The notes below the pieces were generated by a model. It was given only the letters and a program-made list of their open reading frames with translations, made no database searches and was not told the DNA's origin. Of a DNA stretch of 64,000 nt, positions 1 to 10,080 are shown piece by piece (the first letter of the stretch is position 1; every line of letters starts with the position of its first letter). The stretch is from assembly GCA_025526995.1 (NCBI GenBank), contig JAHLKG010000013.1:310001-374000 (forward strand). The letters are read 5' to 3'. Source of the DNA: Powellomyces hirtus. Taxonomy: Eukaryota; Chytridiomycota; Chytridiomycetes; Spizellomycetales; Powellomycetaceae. The position numbers and the translations under genes were made by a program.

Positions 1-2
1 CT

Positions 3-1985
3 CCAGTTCCGACACCGAAATCGGAACCAAAGGAAGCTCCGCGTCCCAAATCTCCAGTGAAGCCAGTGGAATCTCAGCCGTCTCCTAAGCAGGCTGTCAC
101 GCCTGCCCGTGCACCCAGCCCGCTGAAGAGCCCCGTGAAGGAAACTCGGGCGGAGAGTGTAAAGACACCAGAGCCCATTTCGCGATCCTCGAGCCCCGCA
201 GCCCCTTCCAGCAAGGCCGTTTCCCGACCTGCCAGCCCCCCGAAGCCTGCAGCCAGTGCTCAGGCCGCTCCCGCTCCTCAGCAGGAAGAGCAGCCATCTC
301 AGGCCGCCAACAAGTCAAACGCGCCCCCTGGTCTCAAAGCAGCCAAAGCGCCTGCTCCTGTTCGCAAGCTGAAGCAAGACGCGGCTGTCGTCATGCCTTC
401 CAATGCTAGCCTGTCATCTATCGGTGTCCAGTTTGGTTCGCTTCGTCTCGGAGGAGCTGCGGATGAGGAGGAAGATGTAAAGGAGGCCGCGCCCGCTCCC
501 AAGCAGGCCGTTCCAGAAGTCACTCAACCAGCTTTGCAACAGCACGCTGCTCCTATTACCAACGCCAACACTGTTTCTCACGCGTCTCAGCAACCTCAGC
601 AACCTCAGCATCATCAGCAGCAGCAACAACACGTGCAGAGCCAGCCACAACAGCAGCACCCATCTGTGCGTGACTCGCGGGGAGCTCCTTCAGTGGCTCC
701 TGGTCTTCAACAAGCTGGTCTTGCGAAGCAGTCTGAAGCCCTTCCGCTGGGTCTTCCTGTCACCGCTCAAGGCGCCCCTGGTCTGCCCAACGGTCTTCCG
801 TATGGTTCGTACTTCCCAACTCAGCAACTGGCGGCTGGGTCTGGATTCGGCCTAGGTCACATGCAGAACCTCCCTCAGGAATACTCTGCTCTGTATGGGT
901 CTGACGCGCAACGAGCCATGATGCACGGATACTATGACCCGTCCATGTACCAGCAGCCCGCCGCTTCCAAGTACCAGGGTCCAGACGCAACCTCGGCGCA
1001 ACAGAACCAGCCTGGACAGGCCTCTCCGTCTGCCTCTTTGCACCAGAGTGGACAACAGCAACAGCAACCTCAGCAGGGTTACGCACTGCCATACCCCTAC
1101 TACCCTTACTACCACATGCCTAACCAGTTCCAGTCCTACCAATCGAGCCCCTATGGTCAGCCCTTTGGCCACAAGTCGGTGTACCCTGGGTACCCTCAGC
1201 AGTCGCAGCAGCCTGCCGCAGGAGCTGCAAGTGCCGTGAAGCCGGGCAGCGCGGCCAACGCCGGCTATGGCTACAGTGGAGCTGGACAGCAGCACGTGCA
1301 AACCCAGCATCATCAGAGCCAGCACCAGCCGCATCTTTACCAGCAAGCCGGATACGACGATCTGGGCTCTGGACTCGGAGGCGCACATGACTACAAGAGC
1401 GCGTATGGCGGCTTGCCGCAGCAAAGCTTCCAAAACTACGGACTGCACCAGCAATCCATGCAGGGTGGAAATGCGCCGTCCAAGGTCGGGGGAGCTAGCC
1501 AGAGCAACTCGGGTCAGCAGCAACAACAGCAGCAGGCCTCTGCCGGCGGACAACAAGACTACAAGTCTTCACAGCAGACTGCTAACCGACCACCGCGTCA
1601 AGCTTACGATTCGCACAAGTACCAGAACAACTCGGCAGCTGGTGCGGGAGGTGTGAGCAGCAGTGTCCCCTCGGGAGGAGTCTCTGGTGGACAGAAGACT
1701 GGTCCCGGAAGCAGCGGCGCTGGAAACGGCGGTCCCGGCTCTTACTACAACCAGCAGCAGCTGTCGGGCCTGCACGGTCAGCAAGGGCAACACCACCAGC
1801 AACAGCACCACCAACAACAACAGCAGGCCGCGGTACAGAACCCCTACCTGCAGATGCACCACCAGTACCAGGGAGGAGCTGGTGCGGCGGGACTCTATGG
1901 TGGTCGGCAACCCGCTGCCCAGCAACAGCAGCAACAACAGCAACATGGCCAGCAGGCTCAGCAATACTGGAACCCCCAGTCGTAA
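3..1985 (+). CDS. Gln/Pro-rich protein, UBAP2/Lingerer/Def1-like (C-terminal part)
   Basis: The reading frame is open from the left window edge to a TAA at 1983-1985, so only the C-terminal ~660 residues are present and the true start lies outside. The visible part begins with a Pro/Ser/Lys-rich stretch. It then carries a short conserved-looking motif (NASLSSIGVQFGSLRLGG, about 400-455) followed by a long Gln/Gly/Tyr-rich low-complexity tail with many polyQ runs and YYDPSMY/DYKSAYG-type aromatic repeats. The VQFGSL motif followed by a Q/Y/G-rich tail resembles the UBAP2/Lingerer family and its fungal relative Def1 (RNA polymerase II degradation factor); those proteins carry an N-terminal UBA/CUE domain, which here would be upstream of the window. 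That assignment is inference from composition and one motif. No intron is needed in the visible part. The tail is likely disordered and prone to condensate formation. Several overlapping minus-strand ORFs are composition shadows. Confidence 0.5.
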   Translation, partial: PVPTPKSEPKEAPRPKSPVKPVESQPSPKQAVTPARAPSPLKSPVKETRAESVKTPEPISRSSSPAAPSSKAVSRPASPPKPAASAQAAPAPQQEEQPSQAANKSNAPPGLKAAKAPAPVRKLKQDAAVVMPSNASLSSIGVQFGSLRLGGAADEEEDVKEAAPAPKQAVPEVTQPALQQHAAPITNANTVSHASQQPQQPQHHQQQQQHVQSQPQQQHPSVRDSRGAPSVAPGLQQAGLAKQSEALPLGLPVTAQGAPGLPNGLPYGSYFPTQQLAAGSGFGLGHMQNLPQEYSALYGSDAQRAMMHGYYDPSMYQQPAASKYQGPDATSAQQNQPGQASPSASLHQSGQQQQQPQQGYALPYPYYPYYHMPNQFQSYQSSPYGQPFGHKSVYPGYPQQSQQPAAGAASAVKPGSAANAGYGYSGAGQQHVQTQHHQSQHQPHLYQQAGYDDLGSGLGGAHDYKSAYGGLPQQSFQNYGLHQQSMQGGNAPSKVGGASQSNSGQQQQQQQASAGGQQDYKSSQQTANRPPRQAYDSHKYQNNSAAGAGGVSSSVPSGGVSGGQKTGPGSSGAGNGGPGSYYNQQQLSGLHGQQGQHHQQQHHQQQQQAAVQNPYLQMHHQYQGGAGAAGLYGGRQPAAQQQQQQQQHGQQAQQYWNPQS

Positions 1986-3367
1986 TTAGCGCGTGAATAT
2001 TTTTTCTTCGACTCGTCTCTTCCCCCTCTCATCCGTTTTTTTGATGAAGATGATGAGAATGATGTGTCTCATGTGATATCTGTTTATGCTGCGGATCAGT
2101 GTCGTTCTGTTTTTCCTTTCTTTTTTATATACATGAGTTGCTGATAACTTTTTGTACTTGAGAATCCAAATTATTTGCATTTTGTTGCACTTGTTCCGCA
2201 TTCCCGTTGCTGAGTTCAAATCTTTGGAACGAGGATGTTACGCATCTGCCAATGAATGATGTGCACTAGAAAACCAATACACCGACTGTGAGGAGACCGT
2301 AAGATCAATCATTGAAAGAGAACAACAAGAACCTACATCACCATCCTGTCGTCCTCCCCAATTTAGCGGTACCGGAACACCATAAATTGACAGGCTGTCA
2401 CAAACGGCGGGCAAAAAATAAGCATTTGGCGCGCGCGCGCGTGAAAACGCCCATCCGGAAATCAGAACGCCAGAATGGACCCAGTTGTGGTTGGATATAT
2501 CAGCGTCCACGGCACGGAGGGCTTTGGACATTTTGACTTTTTTTTTTTATCTTTTTTCCCCGGCGTTCCCCCCTCGCTCAGTGTTGCTTGTCTTTTGAGG
2601 CCTGTTCGATCATGTCTCTCTGCTGTTGCGAATGGAGAGTGAGTTACTACACACGAGACACGGGCCTGAGACTGAGAGTCCAGAAGATGCTCTCAAGAAG
2701 GACGACGTGCTGACGGGTCTGTTGAGGCCCCCGGTTCGTTAGTCATGATATACCCATCACCATCATTATCAGAGCCGAGTAGTGTGAGGCTCTAGACAGC
2801 CATGAAATATTCTGGTCGTCGTCATTGTCATCACAATGATTTGATTTGATTGAAACATTCAATCAGAAAAAAGCGCGAACACAAAAACGCGCTTTCTCCC
2901 AGTTTGACAGGGCCTTGCCTTTGCCTTTGCCTTTGTCCAACACTCCTGAACAGAAACCGAGAGGAATTTCCAACCCCCCCAACTTGTTTTTTTCTTTACA
3001 TTCCAAGACTTACCGGACATTCCCACCAACAAGAACAATAGACTTCTTTGGAAAAAGGAGAACTGGGGAAGAAAACGGAAACCCTGAAGGGCTAGCTAGC
3101 TAGCTGTGTTCCCATTCAATAAGCCCTCACTCCGCGGGGTCCACCGGGTGGTTCTCCACACGGCAGTTTTTGACAAAGAAAACGGCTTCTCCAGTTTGCA
3201 AAAAACACCGATTGCACAAATACCTCCCACAAATTAGTTTCTCTCAACCAAAGCAACAGCAAGAAAAAAAACCCCCTACCGCCTGTGTTCTCGAGTGTTT
3301 ATTTGACATTTCCCCTTTTCACGTCCCATTGTTTCACTCGGGGCGACCACCACGGAGCACACCCCAC
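1986..3367. other. Intergenic: 3' flank and RasGEF upstream region
   Basis: No convincing gene is seen. The stretch holds the T-rich 3' flank of the Q-rich gene, a short GC alternation (about 2430-2441), a CTAGCTAGCTAG tandem around 3091-3104, and the pyrimidine-rich 5' region of the RasGEF gene. Small ORFs at 2312-2536 and 2846-3103 have no protein-like features. Confidence 0.6.
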
Positions 3368-6300
3368 ATGTCAACACCACAGTCCGCCACGTCCGTGTCG
3401 ACCGGCAGCAAGGAAAGCAAAGGGGTCGTGGAACAAAGAGTGCGCGAGTATGAAAACAACACCCGACTGACTCCATCTCCGACACTGAGTAAGCGAACGA
3501 GCGGAGCAGCATTAGCAGCGGAATCCAATAGCAGCAACACCAGTAGAAGCAGCATGGAGGTGGAGGACGATACGAGAGCACCGGAGGTGTCGAAGCGACG
3601 ATATTCGGAAGTCCCGCCAATGTTGTTTCCGAGACTGGCCGCGAATGCGAATGCGGGGCCGGAAATGACAGGTCCGCCACCGACAGCAACTACACCCCCA
3701 CCGCCGTCACCAGAACGGACGCAGCACTGGGCGACACCACCTGGGAGATTAATCTTGACGACAGTGAAGGCCAACCCGTCTCCGAGACTCTCTGCATTCG
3801 AAAGTGGACAACAACAACAACAACAACAACAACAGACTCCAGATCCGACACTGCAGCAACATGTTCTTGATAGCACCCACAAGCCGCAGCGGTCGCATGA
3901 ATCTGCTTTGACCCCGTCAGCCACTCCCACGGAATCTAAGACGACGACACCCGAACCTACTACCAATCGTACAGGTGCAACTCTAACCCACCTTGCCACC
4001 CCGACATCTCCGGCTCAACAACATACCGGCCCGCCGTCACCACCGCTCAGTATCCGATCTTTGCTATCAGACTACGACTACGATGTTGCGCGTGACCGTG
4101 GATCACGATCGCGATCTACCGCGACATCACCATCGTCGATTGACGGCGAGCTGTTTTTCACGCCGGTTCCGGAAGCCGTGCCGCACCAGATGGGATCGTA
4201 TTTCCCGCCCGGACGTGAGGCCCAGGCCAGGGCTGGAGAGGAGAATGAGCGGTTTCAGAATGGTAGTACAAATACCGAGCCACGATGGGACAGTGTTATT
4301 GGGAAAGTCGAGACAATTGTTGATCGTCTGGCAAAAATTTCGGATCGTCGCCCAATCCCTCTCCAATGGCGTCCTCATCCCGAAGACCGTGCTCCCACAG
4401 GCAATAATCCGTTAAGCAACATTGTCACCCCGCCGCGATCTCAGCCTAGCCCCATGGATTATCGGTATCCCGCCAGCGGCAAACATCAATCTGACCCTAT
4501 CCGGGGAAGCGAGCCCGCCACCCACGCTCTGTCGCATAATCAGAGCAGCACCAGCCTCGACAGCGCTGCCATCAATCCTGACCAGTGGCTGGGATCCTAC
4601 GACCGTCGTTCGCGACCTGTCCATCCCCCTGGCTTCATGACCCCGCCGCCGTCGCTGGCGGCTCGGTCTACTGTCCGCACTCAAAACAGCAACGCTTCCC
4701 TGTCATCCCAGGTCCACACGCCCGTGCGGACCGTCGTCACGCAAACGGACGCCGCCAGTGAATCCCTCGCGCAAGTGTTTGAGAAGCTTTTTGATGACAC
4801 TTTTATGGCCGCGGAGGGAGACGATACGGTGGCGACGGGCCGCACGTGGACCAATGGCGCCTTTCATTGGCGCGATAATAGGAATGGGTCGCCTAGTCTG
4901 CACGCTCGACCCGCCCTGCAGGCCATAAGGGAGGAAAGCATGGATGGAAGTGATGGTTATGACACTGATGGGCAACTCATTAGATCTGCGGGAACAAACT
5001 TTTCGAGCCCATCGCGTCATTTGCCCTCGGTCGAACCGACCAGTCCAACAGCAACCAGCTACGAGCATCAGGCGGCAACTCCGGCGGAGCGCTTGCATCG
5101 TCGCGATGCAACGACGTCCACGATCGATACACTCCCCCGATATCTGGCTCCGACATTGTCTACGCGAAAACCGATCTCGAGCCTCGCGATGCTCAAGGAC
5201 CCGGAATTGGCGATTTTTGATGAGCCCCGCGGGTCCCACAACATTTTGTTTGAGTATGTGGTGGAGCCGGGGAAAAAGACGATTACAAAGGTCCTTGTTG
5301 CTGCGAGTAAGGTCAAGCTTGTGGAATACTTGACTTTTGATGCAGGTATGGGGTCTGCGACCTTTGAAATGTGCGACCTCTTTCGCGAATGTGCTGACTT
5401 GTGGATCATGTTGCTTTGATTGTAGACAAGGAGTTTGTGGTAGACTTTTTCGTTGCTTACCGTGCCTTCATGTCCCCACGGTACCTCCTCTCGTTGATCC
5501 TGTTGCGGATCCGTTGGGCGCTCACGGATTGCGAAGAAGGTGGGGCCCGCCGCACCGTGCTTGACAAAGCCTTGAGAGTGCTTCTGTTCTGGGTCCATCA
5601 TCACGGCGATATCGATTTTTCGTGCTCCCGGGCGCTTAGAGCGAGTCTCGGAACTTTTCTGCATACGTATATCTTGCCCAACCCGTTTTTCCATCCGAAC
5701 GGAGGCGCCTCGGCATCGATGGCGCAGTGCGTTGACAGCATCATGGACGCGATCGCAAGAGAAAAACAGGGGCGACGGTTGCGGAAACAAAGCCGGGACC
5801 GCCTGGCTAAACCTAAAGTTACAGGCGAGGACGATGCATTCATGGGAGGATATGTCCGCCACCCGAGTCTCGGGACGCGGCAACAGCATGGAGAGAGAGA
5901 GCATGATAGCTATCAGATACACCAAGGTGGGAGTGTGCAGCAACCTCAGCCGCAGCAGCAACTGCAGCAGCAGCAAGGGGAGTATCTTGACAGTGGGACT
6001 CGTCCATACCCTTTCTTTGCGTCCACGCGGCCTTCTCTCGACTCTATTCCTCGCCCAAATGTAGCCGCCCTGAGACCTCCTCAAGGCCAGGGTCCAGCCG
6101 AACGGACGTGGAAGAACTGGCTGTTTCGTCGCAGAGGTGGTCGCAATCAGACTACGGCGGTGACTACGGACCAGACGACGGCGACATCGACATCCTCATC
6201 GACAGCGGCAGCAGCGACAGAACATGCAGCGACGACGCAGAATCCGACCACTGCCACACGGATCACTTCCTCGACGCTCTACCGCCCATTCGTCCTCGAC

Positions 6301-7390
6301 TATCCTGCCCATGCGGTTGCCCAGCATTTCTGCGTTGTTGAGCAGGAACTCGTGCTCGCCATCCCGTGGATGCAGCTGCTGATCGCGGACGCTTGGCGAG
6401 TGCGCAACGAATGGGGAGAGGAAGTTGCGGGGCAAGTGTGGAAAGCAGTGGATCGGTTCAATGCCGTATGTGTTGTTTTCAGTTTTCTTCCTCCTATTAT
6501 ATGTCTTGTTGCGCAAGACGGGGCTGACAGCTTGTTTCTTTCTGCTTCCATAGACATGCTACTGGGTTGCCACCGAAGTGTTCAAAGTCGATAGCATGGA
6601 AGAACGCGCCGCCATTGTCGAAGCCTTTATCCGAATAGCGCAGATCTGTATGGCCTACAACAACTACTCGACCCTCCTTTCCATTCTCCTCGCCTTCAAG
6701 ACGGTCGAAATCGATCAGTACACACCCATTTGGACCCACGTTACCCCACCGGCACAACGCGTGTTTGCCACGCTGCGCGAATTCTGCAACCCGTCTCAAA
6801 GCTTCAAACGCATTCGCGCTGCCCACACGCGATGCTGTGAAAACGTCACCCTTGACTGGTCGCCTAAATCCCCGGTTTCCCGCCATCACGAGGAAGAAGA
6901 GCCACCGCGGGATTTGTTTGGCGCAGTACCTTTTCTCGGCATCTTTTTGAACGACCTGGCGTTCTTGGACGATGGAGAGTGGTTTTTGGATCCGTTTGTC
7001 TCGGCCTCGGAGACGTCAACCACGAACGAGCGGTCCAGCAGTAACAACAAGAGCAATGACCCCGACGTCACGGATGCTCGTGGGCGAACCCCCATAGACT
7101 TTACCCGAAATTCCCAGCTCCTCTTTGGAACCCGCCCTTACCGCCGCACGACCGCGACCAACAACAACAACAACGGCAAGTCTGATCAAGACCCGTCATC
7201 ATCATCATCCTCATCAGACGCGACACCCACCCCAACCCGTCTCGTCAATGTCCGCCGCGCGACCCGCACTGCCGCCGTCGTGCGGGCGTTCAGAGTCTTC
7301 CAGCATCCGGACCGCGGCTACACGGGCCCGGCCCTCGATTGCGGACCGCAGCTCGAGAATGGAGTGAAAACGCTGTCTGGAGTCATCTAA
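3368..7390 (+). CDS. Ras-family guanine nucleotide exchange factor (RasGEF_N + RasGEF/CDC25)
   Basis: Three exons, 3368-5345, 5426-6465 and 6554-7390, join in phase to give 1284 codons; the introns are 80 and 88 bp with GT..AG ends. I start at the ATG at 3368 because the longer open frame upstream uses only a TTG. Roughly the first 600 residues are Ser/Thr/Pro-rich and probably disordered, with a polyQ run near 3811-3834. Exons 1-2 encode a RasGEF_N module (LVEYLTFDA joined to DKEFVVDFFVAYRAFMSP). Exons 2-3 encode the catalytic CDC25 domain: FVLDYPAHAVAQHFCVVEQE, then DRFNATCYWVATEVFKVDS, ERAAIVEAFIRIAQICMAYN, NYSTLLSILLAFK, and PFLGIFLNDLAFLDDG. The protein should catalyse GDP/GTP exchange on a Ras-type GTPase at a membrane. 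The catalytic domain carries acidic/Asn/Ser-rich insertions (around 7020-7240), unlike compact CDC25 domains. It belongs to the Cdc25/Lte1/Bud5 class, but which one cannot be told from sequence alone. Confidence 0.9.
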
Positions 7391-8305
7391 TCGGCCCAAG
7401 ACTCCCCCCCCCCCCCACCACACCAACTCGGCCGTTGAAGGCTTGCATCTCTCTTTTGCTCTTTTTTTTTCGTTGTTTTTTGGTGTATATAACGTAGTAT
7501 TTTCGTGTTCTTTTTTTTTTTTTTGGTAAATGGGTTCTTTTGTCTTGTCTTGCATCAACACTCCCCATTCCTCCATATCCCCCGTATCATTAGCATTTTA
7601 AGTCGTAGTAGTCACCTCTCCCCACCCACACCCCCCACGTATTGTTCGCGTATACTCTAGTATGTTTTTGTTTTTGTATCGTAGTAATGTATTTCGACGC
7701 TCACGGATGTTCTTTCTTCGAGGGTCCTAGTGGTGAATCATTTTCCACTCCACATGCCCAGCCAGCTCCACATGTATCAAGGGTTCATCTAGTAGTAGGG
7801 AAATATGACATGACGTGAAATCACGAAACGCGGAAGAACCGAACGCGCGTGGGAGGCAGTGGGCTTGTGATGCTCGAATTCGGTCATTTCTTGCACACAC
7901 AGTGAGGGGCCTGTGTCCCTGATGAGGGAATAGGGAAGTGTTTGCACTGCCCGCGTCACGATGAGTCAGAGTCGCTGGCAAGGGATGATGCTGAACCGTG
8001 ACAGAAATGATGGCAGAGGGAAAGGTGGAAAAATGGTCCAAATGGAAAATCTGGTTTGAGGATCTGTTAATATATAGTATCGATATGCAGGGACCATACT
8101 CTACAACACATGCGATTGCCATTGCATCATCGTGACGGACTGGGAAATCACAGTACGAGAGGGAGTCGCGTGGAGGGACGAGTATATAAAGAGAGGGGAG
8201 GGAGCTCGGCCTCACTTGTGGTTTCTATGAACGACAAACCACACACTGTAAACACAAAGAGCTTTTTTTTTTGTTTGAGAACTAGCATTGAAAAACTTTG
8301 CGAAT
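7391..8305. other. Intergenic between RasGEF and KGG protein
   Basis: Contains homopolymer runs (C-run near 7405-7417, T-runs near 7464 and 7511) just after the RasGEF stop, fitting a 3' flank. The sequence up to 8305 would hold the promoter of the KGG gene. Minus ORF 7727-8215 has no family resemblance and I do not call it. Confidence 0.6.
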
Positions 8306-8771
8306 ATGACTGAGAACCGAGGATTCGCTTCTATGGATAAGGAGGATGTGGTATGTGGACGGGTGGAGACAATTTAGATGTTGCGAAAAGCGTGTGAATA
8401 GGTTTTTACGCATCTCTTCTGCGCTTTCTTCACAGCGCGCCATCGCATCCAAAGGCGGCCGCGCATCAAGCGGGCACACTGAAGGCGTCGACAGCGACCG
8501 CGACCGGGCCGAGTACCAGCCGCCCAGCAACATTGACCTCGACGAAGACGCCAACACCTACTCATCGCCCGCGCACAACACCCGGTCGCAGACCACCATT
8601 GATGATGACCAAGGTCCCCCCGTGTCGCAGACTGCGACCGAGGACGATGAGATTGTGACGTATGGTGGGCGTCAGGGCTTTGCGAGCATGAAGGAGAGGG
8701 ATCCCGAGCGTCAGAGGGAGATTGCGAGTATGGGGGGGAATGCCGAGGTGGTGGATGCCAAGGATGAGTGA
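8306..8771 (+). CDS. KGG-repeat stress protein (Con-10/GsiB-like)
   Basis: Two exons, 8306-8350 and 8436-8771, join in phase 0 and give a 126-residue protein. The N-terminus reads MTENRGFASMDKEDV and, across the 85-bp intron, RAIASKGGRASSG: one complete stress-induced KGG motif (GFASMD...IASKGG). A second copy sits near the C-terminus (GFASMKERDPERQREIASMG, then GN). The middle is acidic, hydrophilic and likely disordered. KGG-motif proteins include fungal conidiation protein Con-10 and bacterial GsiB; they are small hydrophilic proteins induced by desiccation, starvation or sporulation, with no known enzymatic activity. The second motif has MGG in place of KGG, so it may have drifted. The intron splits the first motif between the GFAS half and the KGG half. 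Confidence 0.85.
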
Positions 8772-10080
8772 AATGCGAATGGATGGAAACCCAGTTTGTT
8801 TTGTAAATGTATAGTTTTGGTGATTTGATGAATATATGTCGGAGACCGATTTTTGTGCATTTCGATCAAGTGGCCGTCGTGCACCACTGTTGGTTAGTGT
8901 AGTGTTCACTGAACGTCTACAGGAATCTATATGGCAACCATGCTCACAAAAACTCTCAGAATGGCCTTGTGCGGGTGTGTTGAGACATGTTAAACAACGT
9001 GTGGATGAGGATCGGTCGCGAATCGCAGATGTGAATCATTCCGAGTCAACGCACGTTCAGGCGACATGCGCCACTCCAACCCTACCTTCCGGAATGGAGC
9101 GACATTCTTGAGGGGTAGGGACTGGTGACTGCTACCGAGGCATGAGCTTCTTGGGATTTGGACAAAAAAAAAAGGCGATGCCAAGAAAGATGTTGTGGGC
9201 TATTTCTGTTTTATGCGTAATGCCCATTTTCTCTCCACACATCAATGGCGGTGCTTTGCAAGACCATGGGCACATTTCAAGGCGCGCAAGAAAACGACTT
9301 GACAGCACCGACAAAATTCATCTTCGGAAATGCAGAGACAGTGGAACTGCTTTTCGTGCGCGTTTAACGCGGCAATTCAGCAGCCTGTTATTTCCGTTCA
9401 TCCCGGTATCAATTACTCCATTCGTCATTACCTCCATGATTGAGATGGAAAGGTGGGTATCAGGAGTCTTTGGAGTTTGCTTCTGTAGGAGAAAAAACGC
9501 TGTCAAAATGCGCAAATCGCCGGCTCACGTAATCATGAACCAGCCACTCCGCAATGTTCCAGGGCGGCCTCGATGAATGGAGAACGTCATTCTCAGGATG
9601 TTGCTTTTTACGGAGTGCTTTTTCATAGCTACATTGTCTTTCGTATATTCGCATGTTTCAGCAACTTTACATTGTCTTTTATCTATTCAGATGTGTCCCA
9701 GGAAGTGAACATGCCATGCGGTCTGGAACGCACCCCAAACGAGCAATTTTCTTCTCATTTGGTCGAACAGATACCAGGTTTGAACTGTATGTAGTGGGGT
9801 AGCAAAGGACTCCAAAAGCCTTCTCTCGCGGTGTCTTCACTTAAGTTGCACATCCCATGGATAGGGGCACATCCAGTTGACCTCTGTCAATGATGACAGT
9901 ATGATGGCATGTCTGAGTATCCCAGAACTTCCAACCTTATTACGCAAGCCGAGGAATGATGCAGAACACTCCAGCCTCCTTAAGTGGTAGATTTTAGTGC
10001 TATTCGTCCAAAGGCATTGGCAGACATCTGCGAACCACATCCTGCAAATTTGTTGTGGACCACTTGGTTTTCAACATTTC
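8772..10080. other. Intergenic; possible missed 5' exon of the esterase-ABC gene
   Basis: No recognisable complete gene. The ORF at 9142-9576 (+) contains a signal-peptide-like stretch starting at the ATG near 9178-9193 (basic start, then MLWAISVLCVMPIFS). It could be an unannotated 5' exon of the downstream carboxylesterase-ABC gene, but I found no splice chain linking the two. The rest appears non-coding. Confidence 0.4.

Noticed and set aside
852..1556. Long minus-strand ORF opposite the Q-rich gene
   Set aside because: Leu/Val/Arg-rich shadow of CAG/CAA repeats, with no protein-like motifs.
3334..3999. Minus-strand ORF with poly-Cys run
   Set aside because: The Cys run is the antisense of the (CAA)n polyQ tract in the RasGEF gene.
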